NCBI RefSeq assembly: GCF_963678635.1
Contig: NC_087065.1
Span: forward strand, 61,158,754-61,222,753
Direction: 5' to 3'
Origin: Symsagittifera roscoffensis
Lineage: Eukaryota; Xenacoelomorpha; Acoela; Convolutidae
Length of the DNA: 64,000 bases
Under the pieces are notes generated by a model, which worked only from the letters and a program-made list of their open reading frames with translations, ran no database searches and had not been told where the DNA came from. Within the stretch, counting starts at the first letter, position 1, and every line of letters begins with the position of its first letter. The translations under genes were made by a program, and so were the position numbers. Below are positions 33,074-48,000 of the stretch, piece by piece.

Positions 33074-36000
33074 GTAGACTAACAAAGCATCCAAAACCAA
33101 AGCATCGAAAACCAGAGTATTTAGAGAGGCGCGCGATCCAAAAAGTGCTCAAAAATACCGAAATTGACGCGCTTTTTTCTCTCACAAAAATGATGCATGA
33201 AGAACGTTTTGTCAAAATTTTGTTTTTAGAGTGCAGTTGATAGCTCAGGTAGTTAATTTGTGGTTGGGATAATGTTGGGGTCTGGTATCATAATATAGTC
33301 AGCTACAACCGGCAGTAAATTTTGTGACGTTTTTAATGTGAAATAAAATTGCAAATGAGGAAATGATTTACCCTTTTTGTACAGGTGAGAATGGAGTGAC
33401 TACTGAGTCACATCCGAAGAAGTGTTTCAACTTCGATGCAGTGTTGCAGCCAGAGGTCACTCAGAAGGAAGTGTTCGATGAGGGCATGAAACCCATTGTG
33501 GAACACGTGCTCAAAGGTCAAATATGGGTCGGTTCTTTTCCACTCCCCCCACATTTGAAATTCAGTTTTGAAAAAGTCACAGTGCTTTTATAATTTAATG
33601 AAATTCTGCAAAATAAGTTTTCTAAACTCATTTGCTTTCATACCTTGCACAAAAATCACACAGTTAGCGAAAAATAGCGTTATATTAATGTTAAAGTACT
33701 ATGAAAAAAGGGCTCTTTTTCCTTTTCCCCCACCTGCAAAATTTTACAAGTAAACTTACAGTTAATTTTGTTCGATTATTATTAACTTAGACATACGGAC
33801 TAATTACTCCCTGACGAACATATTCGGTCTTCATAATTAACCTTCTAAATCCACTCGCTACACCATAAATTTGATGCTCGTGTGAGGTGGGGGAAAAGGA
33901 AAAAGAGCCGAAAAAAGAAAGTTAGGCTTACCAAAAAATATCCCTTTTTCCTTTTCCCCCGCACCTCACACGAGCTTCAATATATTAGTGTAACGAGTGG
34001 TTTTACGAGGTTGAGTATGAAGACCAAATATATTTGCCATGGCCTAATTAGTCTGCATGTCAATTTTCATGACAATTGGAGAATGTGGTCAACAAATTTA
34101 CATGTAAAAATTTGCAGGTGGGGGGAAAGGAAAAAGAGCCAAGTTGGCTTTACCATAACTTTTGCTGATACATGCAGTCGCACTTGAACATCTATTTAAA
34201 ATGACCCCCTTCCTCAAAAAAATTACTGAAATAACAGTGTGAAGAGGGAGTGCAGCCTGTATTTAGACAACTGCGTATTCATACTCGTCAGTATTTAGAC
34301 AAATACTGTATGAACCAATCAGAATCGAGAAAAGACATAAATAATCCAAAATAAATTATAATAATTTATCAACTTCTTCTTCGTCTCGACTCTGATTGGT
34401 TGAAACAGTATTTGTCTAAACACTGACGAGTCTGAATACGCGTTTGTCTAAATACTGCTATGTAACCTGTGAAGATCTATAATTTCATTGTTACTGAGCT
34501 GGCGGGGCTGTAGGTTCTTTTTCACGTCCACCCGTAATTCCATTGCAATTTTGGAAAACTATTTTACCAGTATTACAGTACTGATTTTACATTATCCTGA
34601 TAGAACGAATAAAACTTGAAATTTAAAACGCGTTTTTCTCAAATTATGTTGATTATAGACGAGTCAATATGAAGAACAAACTTGCTTAGAATTTTAGCAA
34701 GATTAAAATGGCTAGTTTTGCTTTGCAAAATTTGGGCCAAAAAATTTGAACCCAAAATCGGATCATTTTTTGTGGCCAAATGAAAAAAAAAACGCCAAAA
34801 AAAACGACTAGTTCACTTGCTGACAACACTAAACCAAAGTGAGCTTCTTATGTAGCTCAAGAAAGTTTATTCTCAAAAAAAATTGCACAAAAAGATTTAA
34901 AATTGTTTCGGCTACATAAGGTATTAATTTGTCTGCAATTGAACGAGTAATTTCGGCGTAACTTTTAACTGACCACAAAAAAAATGATACAATTTTGGTT
35001 TCAAATTTTGGCAAAAACAGAAAATTGATAACTTGATGGGAAAATGGATAAAAGTCATTTCATGAACTCAAATTTAAGTTCTTCCATTTTTCCCGCCACA
35101 CCTGAAGAGACGGTTATTTCCCGTTTCCCCTTAAGTTTTTGCTTGATCGTGCAATGTGACATTGGTAAAGTAATTTTTAAAAATTGAAATTAAAGGCAAA
35201 AAGAGCCGAATCTGGGCTTCTTATTTAACTTAGTAAAATCACTCGTCTCGCCATAAAACTGGTGCACATGCTGTTTTTTAGGGGGGTGCAATGAGGGAAG
35301 GCTGGTGGAAAACAAAAACAGCTGAGCTTTCTACGTGTGGCTTTTATGTTTCAATACAACTTTATTAGAGCGACAAAATTAGAGTATTATTTTCATATTA
35401 GTTTAACGGTTTTTTAAAGTCTAATGGTAAGTACAACAAATATCCTTACAAAAATTTATTTACATAAAAGTAACATAATATCAATTGTTGAGAGGGAGTG
35501 GAAACGAGCTCAAATGTTCAGACAAATTATTTAAAAACTGACCAAAAGGGTTGAAACGTTGAAAATTTTTTCAGAGTATGGAAAAAAAGAATAACCGCGA
35601 GCTAATTTTTGCCCTCTTAATAGAAAAGTAATAATGTGGCGTTTTTTTCCAGTCTCCCTTAGTTTTTTTGGGAAATTCGAAGAAGAAAAGCTTTTTTAAA
35701 GTTTCAGTTTTTTAAAAATGCAAATGCGTGTCAGCGTGAACACCTAATTGGGTTTTCTACATCAATCCCTACATGAAAATAGCCGGATTCCCCATTTCTT
35801 AAAATTTTATCTATTGTTGTTTTTACGTCTTATTTGTGGTATGATATTACGATGAAGAGAAGGTAGAATTGGAATATCACAGCTAGAAAAAACTCAAAAA
35901 GTATAAAAAGCAAATTTTCGCAAACTGAATTTTCATTTTAGAGTAAAAATTTCATTCAGAAGGTATCAAATTACACCGTCAAAACTTTTAATTAGAAAAA

Positions 36001-39000
36001 AGCTTTTGTACATCTAGAATTTGACATTTTCAAATTTGAAATTTTTTGAATTTGTTATTTTATTTCACAGTATGAATAATGGGCAGTTGATATCAGAACA
36101 CTCCGTTAAAACTGTTTTTTTAATTTTTTTCTCGTTTACCTAAGGTTTTGAAACTTTCGTTATTTGAAATTTTTGAAATTTCTACCTCGATTCTGAAACT
36201 TCTCGTTATTTGAAATTTTTGAAAACTCAATTATCCTCTCTCAGCAAAACTTTGCTCAGAGGGTATCAAAACATTTAGTCAAAACTATTATTTGAAGTTT
36301 TTGAAAAATTCAAGATTTAATTTACGGAATAAATATTTTTCAGATGATATCAAATCACTGGTCAAAACTTTTATGGAAATTTTTTTTTCTTTTCATCTAA
36401 GTTTTTCAAAAAATTGTAATGATGGTATCGAAACACTCTGTCAACTTGACATTTTACCCAGTTTTTTTTTCCATTAACGTGCATTTCTAAAGTCTTCTTT
36501 CCAACCTTTGAAAAATCCGATTTTGATTTCTTATTTCACACTAAAAATGTGGTACGGATGATAATAAAACACTTCGTCATAAAGAGTTTTTTTCGTTCGC
36601 CCAGATTTTTTCCCGTTCTTCTATATTTTTGAAACCTTCAAAACTTTGAAATTTCTGAAGTTTGAAGATTTGGTTTACAGTATACATTTTCTGAAGTTCA
36701 AAATACTCCGTCGAAAACGTTATTTAGAAATGAAAGTGTCGTTCATCTAGGTTTTTTGGTTTCACATAGACTTATGAAACCTTCGAAGCTTTGAATTGTT
36801 CAAAATGTAGAGTTTTTTTCACAATAAACAAAATGTTCAGGTTGTGTCAAAACACTCCGTCAGAACTGTTAATAATAAGAAAAAATCGTTCTTATTAGAC
36901 CTTCAAACCTTTGAAACGTTGAATTTTTTTGTTTAAAAAAATCTTAAAAATAGTATTGAAACACTCCGTCAAAACTGTTGTTCAAAAATTTATTGTTCAC
37001 CTAGGTTTTGTTCAGTTAACTTACATTTTTGAAATCTTCCAATTTTGTTTCGGATGGTTAACAATATGCTTCGGATGATTACAAAACGTTTTGTCAAAAC
37101 AGTTTTTAGATAAGTTTTTCCGCTCGCTTAGGTTGTTTCCGCTTTTTCAAGTTCGAATTTTTAATTCACTGTAAACATTTTGTGCAGATGGTATCAAAAC
37201 ACTCCCTCAAAACAGTTATTTTCAAAATGTTTTGTTCACCTAGATTCTTCCTGTTCACCTAAATTTTTGAACTCTGAAGTTTTTAAAGTTGCAGTATAGT
37301 TATTGTTGAGATAACAAAGCCCTCCGTTAAAACTGTTTTTTAGAAAAATTTAGTTTACCTAGGTGATTTTTTTTCGATTGCTTAAGTTTTTGAAATCTTC
37401 AAAACTTCTAAATTTCACAGTATAAATATTGTTCAAATGGTACCAAAACACTCCGTCAAAATTTTTATTCAAATTTTTTTTCTGTTCACCTAGATTTTCC
37501 AACTCTTAAAAACTGTGAAATTATTGGGTTCGTAACAGTTTTGACGGAGTGTTTTAATACCATCTTCAGAAGGTGGTATCAAAATACTCCGTCAAAACTA
37601 TTTCTTAGAAGTTTTTTTGTTCACCAAAGACCTTTCTAATTACCTCGTTTTTTAAAATCTTCAAATCTTTCAATTATTGAAACTTGATTTTTATTTTTTC
37701 AAATTTGGGCAACCGAAATTTTTCTTAGTTTTGACAAGATTTAACTACTCAATAGCAGCAACTTCTTTAGTAATTGGTTTTGCTTCAGGTTACAACGCAA
37801 CAATTTTTGCATATGGACAAACTGCATCTGGTAAAACATTTACCATGGAAGGAGCTCTCAATGACCAAAAGAACAAAGGTAAGCTTACTCCTTCCTATCA
37901 ATAACTAATATTTACTATTGCTGACCAGGGATGAAAAGCTTCGATCCCTAACCACTTCAAAAGTCTCTCACCGCATTCAAAATGTGTTCAAAAAAAAGGT
38001 TTGCAAGAGGAATTGAACCGCATTTCAAAGCATCTTTTTTGTGAGCAATTTTGTGCAGTAGCATCAAAATGGCTGAAACACGCCAGACCAAAACTTTGTG
38101 CGCCAAGTCGTTTTATATAATGATAGCTTCAGTTCGAAAACAAAAACTGCAAATGTATACATAGAATTAGGCTAGCTAATTGGTCTATCTACTTAGTACT
38201 TACAAAGTATTACCTATAAAAAATAGTCTACCCTCTAAAAGCCGATAATGTCTGGAGCTCTAACTTAAAACGGTATTTTACCTCTGATAATTTTGCCGAA
38301 ATTTGCCAAACTGGCTGATTTGGGACAATCAACGCGCGAGATATTTCCTGCTATTAACGCGCAAGCGTCTTTTTATTCCGCTTATAAATCCTTCTAACAT
38401 AGCTAATCGGAGATTGGAAAAGAGTATTGAACGCAAGTAAACATACAAAAAAACACTGACTTTCTTGGAAAATACTCAACTTTCGAATTTCAAAAAAAAG
38501 AGGCCCTTTAAGCTCTTTGAATTTCTAGAACAATTTGTGGTTGTCATTTTTTTGATAAAATGAACCCAATTTGAGAAATATGGATCAATAGGTAAAATTC
38601 TTATTCCGCTGGAAATCTAAAAATTAAATTTCACTTTCGAAACTAGAAATCGTTCGCGTTTTTTTGCGCCATTTCAAAAGTTTGAATTTGAAAAGTGCTA
38701 TTTACGTCACTTTCAGCAGTTGAATTTCAATTTAATTCTAAAAATGCATATATACTTAAGTGCATTCATACAAAGATTTAGAGAGATATAAAGTAGTTAT
38801 TAGAAATTTTTAAGACTTGCTTGAAAAAAAATCAGCAAGCCCTGTATAAGAGTTTTCATTATGTTCATTACTCTTAAAATTGAATGGAGGTAAAACTATT
38901 GCATTACATGGCGTTAAAAGTATTCGTTTTTGGGATAAAAATATTTCAAAAAAATCCAAAAAAATAATCTTTTTATCATTTTATCAAAAGCTCACAATTT

Positions 39001-42000
39001 TAATAACTTTTTTCAATGGATGTTTTTAAAAGCAATTTCAAAAATGTTGAAGGGCAGTCAGAACATTCAGGGCTCCGCCTTGATACAAAAAGCCTTGTTT
39101 TCAATCAATTTGAGAAGGTTGTGATGACGGATTTATTCGCAGCGTTTCAATAAATTGCCCCTATGTGTCACTCATATTTAATAAATTCCTGAAAGTGCTC
39201 TAAAGTACTAAGAATTCATGTATTGCAATTGGTTTGCCACCAGAGTCATTCAAAAAGTTATGTACGGAGTACTTGGTGATTATGCGTCAGCATAATAAAC
39301 AAAACTGCTCGAATTAGGGCTAAACTCTGAATATTCCGGCTGCCCTTTAACCTCTATAGAGTAGTATTTGCTTTCTAGCATGAAACGTTCAAACAAAAAA
39401 TGAAAAAATTAAAAAAAAAACATCCTCGAGATTTTTTTCTGAGAATCAACCCCCACACGCTATGCTAAGTAAAGTTTGTTGAATTTTTCAAATATCAAAA
39501 TTCTATGGAAAACAATTAGCAAGCCTCATTCAATTTGGCACGATGCTTAGAACGGATAAAACCTTCGCTTACACGTTAACAGCACGAAACATATCACGCG
39601 TTAATTTTCTAAAACTGGATACATTGATAATATTTAAACAAACATAACTTAACAAAATAGATCACAGATAAAACATATTTTTTATTATTTTGAGCTCAAG
39701 ACAACAATGCCAATGGGCTGATGTAAGATTATAGTCAAAATGGCTAGTTAAAAGCTGAAAAATGTTTTACAATTGTTCCGTCACTATATTCGAAAGTCGG
39801 ATTAATTATTTTGAAAAACGCAATGTTATTAGTACGAATTGATAAACTGAAAAGATCATGCTTTCAAATTTTTCATTACAAACAAGCTTTTCCAAATGGC
39901 AGAAGAACTATGTGAAAGACTTCAACTAAAAAGTCAAAATTTCCAGGAAAAAACAATCTGTGTAAGCAAATCAGTAAATCAGTTACTGGGAACAAGTAAT
40001 GAAATTTAGAAAGCCCTCGATGAGCTAGGTTCAAGGAAAAAATTGTTCTTTACAAATTGTTCTTAAAAAGATTTCAAAATCCGAACTTCTGTGGCTTTGT
40101 TTTCTGAAACGTACTGCTTTCAATTATGCGGACGAAAAGCATAAAGTTTGAATTTTAAAACGACGTGTTTTTTAAGAGTAATAAACGTAGTGAAAACTCT
40201 TATACAGATTTTTTGTTTGATTTTTTTTTTTTAATTTGTTCAGGCTCAATTTTGATTTTTCGCGGTTTGACTTGTAATTTCTTTTTAAGCTCAGTGCTGT
40301 TTCCTTGTAAAAGAAAGGCAAAATCCACTTTCGATCAGCAAAAAGTAAAGATCACGAAAAACTTGATCCACTTCATATTTCAAAAATGGAAATTAATTAT
40401 CAGATATCCCAGTGAAATAAAAAATTTGCTTATTGATCCAGTTTTCTCCTCAAATTGAGTTAATTTTAACAAAAAAAATTTCCATCATAAGAGATTTCAG
40501 GCCATATTTTTTTCTTCTAAGTTCAAAAGTTGAAGATTTTTGAAAAAAATCAAGTCAGTTTTGGTTTCAGTTTCATTGCGTCCAATTCTCTTTTTGGTCA
40601 TGTTTTCGAGTTTGGGTTGAAAAACGATTAAAACATGACTTGCTTAAAATTTTAGCAGAATGATTATGGATCATTCTTTGCCAAAATTCATCATAAAGCT
40701 AGTCTTGTCTTCCTTGTATTTCACCAAAAATCAACCCAATTTGAGAAAACGCGCTTTATCTTTCAAGTTTTATGCTTTTAGCCCGGGTAATTTAAATCTA
40801 TCTTGTTAGAATTTTTTATCCGAAAAACAATTCGAAACGATTTGAACTTTCAGTAAAAATATTGAGTGGGTTCAAACTTGTACGAGAAGTTTTTTCATCT
40901 TTTTAGCAGAGAAATTTCTCTGAACCTTCTATGAATCAATAATTATCATTGCAGCTAGGATCGGATGTAAAATTTTGTATAGGCGCTAGCGATCCAAAAA
41001 AATTACTTGTGTTTTTTTGGTGGATTTTAGGTGTCGATGTTTTTTGTGTGCGTTAAATATTGTGCGCGCAAAACAAAAAAAAATATCATAAGCAGTATTT
41101 GTATTAAGGTGTGATTCCTCGGATGGTGGATGCTCTCTTCAGCAGTGTAGACAGCGCCAAAGAGAAGACAGAGCTCTGCATTAAGCTGTCCTATTTCGAG
41201 ATCTACAATGAGAAGCTGCAGGATCTGCTCAAACCAGAAAACGACAACCTCCCTGTACACGAGAGGAAAGGGTCCCCATACGTCAAGGTGGTCGTCAGAA
41301 ATATAAAAAACATAATCATAGCATGTTCGCTTTAAAAAAAAGTTGCCATAATATGTTCGCTCTAAACACAGGAACAATTTGCGACCAATTAACATTTTTT
41401 TGAATCCCATTTTGGAAGAACATCTTCACAAACTCATAAATTTACCTTTCATTGTTTCCTGCGTCATATGAAAAATAGGCATAAAAATACCTATAAAAGT
41501 GTTGAAATGATACTTTTTACAAAATTAAGAATCCCTTTATTTTTTCAAGTAAACTTTTTTAATGTCACTCGAAAAAAAATTTAATAAGCATTAGGAAATG
41601 ATTCGCAAACTTTTGTTGAAAAAAAAGTCTTTAATTTAGAACTATAATTAAAGAACCAACAAACAAGGGAATTCACCTCCATCAATGCATATTTTGCAAG
41701 TATCTTTTTCTCAGTTCAGAAACATCTTCTGCACTTCTGCTAATTGTCAGAAGGTATTTCGGAACAAACTTTCAGTCGATGAACCTAGTTCATACTCTTA
41801 TATAGGTCGTGATACTTTTTTTTAGATTTTTCGCGATTCGACTTTTTATTTATTTTCAAGTTCAGTTCACTTCATTGTTCTGTTAAAAGGAAAGCAAACT
41901 CCACTATCGAACAGCAAAAATGTTAGGTCACAAAAAGGTGATCGAATTCTAATTTGGAAAACGGATTTTAATTTTCAGATTTCGCAGCGAAACAAAAAGT

Positions 42001-45000
42001 TATACCTATTGATCCAGTTTTTTCAAATTGAATTATGTTTTATCAAACAAAAAAAATACTCTAGAAAGTCCCAGAGCTATAAGGCCATCTATTTTTTTTC
42101 TTGGAAGTTTGAAAGTTGAGATATAAAAAAAAACAGTGAGTACTTTTTCCTGTTTACTTGCGTTCATTACTATTTTCAGACTGCCTGTTGGTTATGTTTT
42201 ACTTACGTGCCGATCAGAATGTCTCTCTGTATAGGGTCTACACGAGGAGTCTTTGGGGTCGCCCAAGGAGGTGATGAAGTGTATTGAGAAGGGCAAAAAG
42301 AACAGACACACTGGAAAGACCAACATGAACGAACACTCCTCAAGGTCACACAGTGTAGTACAGCTCAAGGTCGAACAGGTACAACCAAAACCTTGCCACT
42401 TCTCTATGAGTAATTACATAATCATATAAAATTAGGAGCGCCAAATTGCTATGAAAATTATTACAAAATTTCGTGAAAACACTATTTTAAATACGCACAT
42501 ATATTAGGGCAAAAAATTAGATTCGGATCAAAAATTAAATTTTATTGATATTAGCTGGAGTTTTACATCACTCTTGAGAAACGACATTTGATAGCTTTTA
42601 TGTGAGATTTCAAATATTATTGTTTCTGTTTCAGTCTACGCAGAAGGGCAAGAGTAACAGTCTTCTGTTTCTGGTGGACTTGGCAGGATCAGAAAAGGTG
42701 GCCAAAACAGGCGCCACAGGAGACAGGTTATAAAAAACAAAAGTTATAAAATTCTACAGCAGAGTAGGCAAAAAATCAAAACTTTTCTTCCGGAATTGAA
42801 AGTAGGGTCTATAAACAAGCGGCAGTTTGTGAACCCCGTCGCTTATGCATTCGCTACTTATCTATTGAGCGGGCATCCAACAACCAAAAACGTGTGCATA
42901 TATGCGCTTATAGCGTACCTCGTTTATTTAAGAATCTCAAAACAATGTCAAGCACGAGGATTCAGAATCGCTTAAGATTAAAATGGGGGCTCTTTTCTAA
43001 AATAAGGGCCCTCACCACCTTTCGATATCATTTTTTAAAATTCGCTCAATGTTGTTATATTTCAATGACGCTTGGCATGGTGAACAAGCTATCAATTGAG
43101 AATATATTTGTTCTTCATACCTTGCATCGTAATATTACGCGTTTAGCCGTAAAAACAGGTAAAACAACCATAAAAAATGACAGCTTGAAAGCTTGAAAAG
43201 AGACTGGAAATGAGCCAAAATAGCTGGATGTCTAGTTTTGGGTGCACTCATGTTGTTTTTGTAGGTTGAACGAGGCAAAGAACATCAACAAGTCTCTCTC
43301 CTGTCTGGGAAACGTGATCAACGCCCTCACTGAGAAGAAAAAGACACACGTACCATACAGGGACAGCAAACTCACACGCATTCTTCAGGTGGGTTTATTC
43401 TCTGACCTTAAAAATGGCTAGCTTACACTTCCTGTGTTTCATATGTGATACCAATAACTGTCGACTTCTGAGAGCATCAGAGGAGCTGAAAAGGATTATT
43501 CAATTTTAAAGCCTCAACGTATACACAGTTTTATCATTATTTTTACTATATACTAAGAGCTGTATAATGATGATGATCATTGCCATTCAAAAGATAAACG
43601 GTTGTTTGATCAAAAATTGGCATCATAAAACAGTCATTCGGAAAAAAAAACGTATCCCAGAATTGAGAGCAGATGGCTTTGATTTGGACACCAACTCCGG
43701 CAAATTTATTGATTTTGAACTTTTGAAAGAATGTGTTCAGGAGAGTTTGGGCTGCAATGCAAGAATGACGATGGTAATTTGCTGCTCGCCCGCCAAAATG
43801 AACGAACAGGAGACCCACTCGACACTCATGTTCGGCCAGCGAGTGAAGACGATCAAGAACAATGTGAAGGCCAACACTGAGAAGTCCAGTGAGTACTGGA
43901 TGAAGATGTACAACAATGAGTGCAATAAGGGAGCTAAAGTAAAGAAACTGGTGCTGAAGTTAATCAAGGAGGCCAAAGAGCACAGAAAAGGTAAGTTATA
44001 TACTCAGGATTGAAGTTCGGTTGATCAAAATACTAGTTGAAGATCTTGAGAGGGAAAAAGTTTTTCAGTTAGTCGTCATAATTAACCAACCAACTTCAAA
44101 TCAATCGCTTTGGCAAGATAATAAAAGGTGAAGTTTAATCTAAATAACTTATCACAGTTTAAAGGAATTTTTTTTGTTTTTTTTTAATTCTTGCTTTTCC
44201 GGCCAATTGAAAAATGTGGAAGATTTTTGTATGCGAGTGCGTTTCAGTTTTTTTGTTTTTCACGCAAAATCAGGTTCCACAAATAATCATCAGAATGGGT
44301 CGAGTGATATATCATATTAAAGCTCTTTCAGTCGTGATTCGAACGTCTTTAAAAAAGTTTCAAAAACTTTCACAGTGTTGAAAAAACCGGTTTGAAATTT
44401 TTGAGTTTTCGTCCAAAGTGGTCAAGTAACGTTCGTTATGTATAACTATTGGCCATTTAGGAACAAACCTGATTTTACTACAAAAACAAACATTTTTTGA
44501 AGCTTAATTAAGCGCTTTCTTGGCATTCAACTGAGCACTTTCATCCAAACCTAAAAATTTTAGTGCAAAAAAATTAGGAAATATTTTCCCACTTTTTCGT
44601 TCATTTAATTTTTTATTAGAATTATGGTATTTTATGCCTAATTTAGTTACGTTATACGTGTTTGTATAGTTCTATATTCACACCACGGAAAAGTGACGCT
44701 AATTTGAAGATTCAAAAAGTTTTTTTGTAATTTATTACGAATGTGGTCGGAACGTTCTAGGCTACTTGAACAGTAACCGGCTATCCTTGTCTGATTCTAG
44801 ATTTTCTTTACACTAGGAATTGATTTAACGATAAAAATTCACTTGGAAATACAGTCACGAGAAAAATAAGATGCAGTTTTTCGCTTTGAGACGATTTCTT
44901 GTGTTTTTGACGTTAATTAAGATACAGTGTTCAAACTTAGGCGGTCGATAAAACTACTTCGAGTTCGGTTGGACCAAAATTTTAAAAGAATCGAAAGAAC

Positions 45001-48000
45001 ACGTTTTGGAGGTGTTGATTCGTTATCAGAACATAACTAAGCAGAAAGATTCTTCATGTGGAGTTATCGTGGTAATCACCACGGGCTGTTTAAGTTTTAT
45101 AGATTCGTTTCGTTCGGTAGGAAGTGAAACTTAGTTTTTCCTATGACTTCAGTGCAAAAAAATATTAAACAGAAAATCTTAAGGTGCAACGTCAAAACGG
45201 ATAAAATAAGTTGGAGAAATTCTGCGTTGACAAAAGTTTTCAAATGGACTTGCAAAAGCGGTGAAGATTTTAAATCTTGTAAACACTCAATATCAGTTTT
45301 GTCTGATTCTTAAAATTCTGTTTGGAATTTTATGAATTTCCTTGTCAGTTTTTTTATCATTAGCTGGCCGACTCACGCTTCAAAAATTGCATCAACCTTA
45401 TTTCGAACATTCAAACTTGTGGCTCAAAACCTTGCAGAGAATTTGTTAAAAACATGAAAAAAAGTTTTTCTCATTTGCTTGGATGAGAATCAAAATTTGT
45501 AAATGTTTGGTCCTTTTATTGAAACTGATTAAAGTTCCAATAATTGGTTGTTTCATCCAGTTTTTTATCTCCCCTCCTATCATTTTTCCTTTGGCTTTTT
45601 ACAACCATCCCACCCCAAAGTTTATTCCTTTGCCCCACACCTGATCCAACAACCCCACCTAGCCATTTGGACCATCCACACCCCCCAATACACACACACT
45701 TGAACCACCGCGCCACCACATGAACCACCCGTCCCTTGACCAGAACCAGCCCCCACCACCTGAACCAACCAACCCTCCTTGCAAGAACCGACGTCCTCCA
45801 CCATCCGGATTGTTTTTGGCAGGGGTTGGTTCAGGTAGTGGTGCTGGTTCAGATATTTTTTAATGGACGGTCAGAAATGCCATTTTTGAAAAAAGTTGGC
45901 AAAAAAGTGCATGTTTTTGGCACGCGATCTCTTGCAAACTAGAATAAGTTAAGACTTAAAAACAACTAACCAATTTTAGTTAAAAAATAGAAATTATTTA
46001 TGTGCGTTAAAGTTTGCTTCGCAAAAAGTGGGAAAAATAGATTTTGAGGGATTTTTATTGTCTTCATCTATAAAAATGAAAATTGTTTGTTTTTAATTGG
46101 TTTAAAATAAATATAAATGCTTTAATAAATGATAGCAATATAATTCATTTTTAGTTGATTGTAATTGATTTTTCTTTTTTTTATAGACATTGATTATAAA
46201 ATTCAAGTTTAATCAGCTTTCATCTAAGGGACTCCAAGGCAAGTAGACTCACGAGAAGTTTTTGACTTAAAAAGGGCGGAAATATTTACATCAGATGACA
46301 GTCATTGCGTGATCAAATTGGACCTTTAACAATTTTGCAAACTCATTAAATTGTGTTAAATATCAACCACCGAATCCACTGCAAAAATTTTGTGGAACCA
46401 AAAAGTAAAGTTTTCGTCGGCAAAAAATGTGTTGAGGAATCCGCAACGAGCAAATAAACCCAACAGATCATCAAATTTTTTAATAAATGACAAAGCATTT
46501 TAAGAGGACTGATTTTTTGCGCGAGGTTGTTCTCTTTCTCCTGAACAATTTCGAACTTTTAAATAGCCAATGTTCACGGTTTTTCTTATATCATCAAAAA
46601 AATTGTTTTCTTGAGCTCAATTTTTAAAAAATAATAATTCACCTGTTACTTATTTTTGTTAAAATATTTAGATCTAAAGATAGCCAATTTGCTCAAATTG
46701 GGATAAATTTACGCGCGATATATTTCTTGCTATTAACAGGTAAGAAGAGGTTTAATCCATTCCAGAAAACTGTTTCAAATAAAATGAGGCATGTTACTTG
46801 GTTCAATTAATACCTTGCTATATGCGAAAAGTATCACTTTGTACTTAACATAGCCTGTGGTAGGATAATTAAAAAACATTCAAAAGTTTGAAAAAATTTT
46901 CGTTTTTATTAGAAAAATGTGATCATTTATTTATTTTTCAAACTGAACACTACGCCATAGACGTTAAAAGCTTGTCGGAACGTTCAAAGAGTCACATTGA
47001 TACGAGCAACTTGGTAAAATAGTGGTCAAAGTAGTCCCAAATTCAATTCTTCCTAACTTAGGGTTTTAATGGTAGCAGGTAATTTTTTAAATTTACATTT
47101 GATCTTGGCATGTCAAATTTTTCAGATGGTGTAAAAAAGCCCTTCAAAAATGACTAGTTAAAAAGTTGAAACTTTTAAACAACTCATTCATTGTTCAACT
47201 AGGGGAAAACATCTGAGCACCAATATTTCGCCACTTTCCTTGAAAGTCTAACAAAAATGAAAAAAAAGGTACACTTTGGCCTCGTAAAACAGATTCGACA
47301 GACAAGAGTACAGATGCAATAGCACAAGGTTGGTTGGTTGTCAACTTCATACAACCAAAGGAATGCGAAGGTTTATATTATTATCTGAGCCATCAAACAA
47401 AGACAAGGGTCAATGCGCTCAGAAAATGAGCATTACGTAAAATGACTTTCATTGGTTGAATTGTTTTTAATTCATCATTTTCAAAAGTTTTGGTTTCCAT
47501 ATCATTTATCATCAATCACCTGATATCAAGTCTTTCAATAATGCACGGCGAATCCTTCTGAGGTTTCCAGCTCTCACTTCTATTCATGTAACAAAGGTGA
47601 AATGTTTTGTTAATCTCGAGTTTTCTGGTATTAAAATCTATTCAGGTGGCAAACCCAAACCGGAAGTTGACCTGGAGGAGCTGAAGAAACTGCTGGATGA
47701 TTTCGGCAAGGGAGACGCGCATGCGAAGATTGAGAAGATGGATGGGGACGATGACGGCAACTGTAAGAACCAAAATTTTCAGTTTCAAGTTTTTGCTTTT
47801 GAAAAATTAAAAATATAGTAATCAAAATTTTTAAGTCTTATTGCTTCATAGTCACTGATATGAGTCTTATGGAAAAAAAACCAATGGAATTATTAGGAGT
47901 GATGAACGTAGTGACTACTCTTATGTGAGTCCTGCTGGTTTTTTTTTCTTAAAATTTGTTCACGCTCAATTTGATTTTTTGCTGTTTGACTTGTGAGTTC

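Larger units (their letters stand above)
37879..41108. other. kinesin intron 3
   Basis: Contains HINE-like fragments (38240-38400, 39055-39100), a nearly full HINE-like copy (39297-39802) and an AGAGTAATGAAC-family repeat (40175-40594). No exon recognised. Confidence 0.6.

Noticed and set aside
41027-41410. 127-codon minus-strand frame
   Set aside because: It is the antisense of kinesin exon 4 and its flanks.
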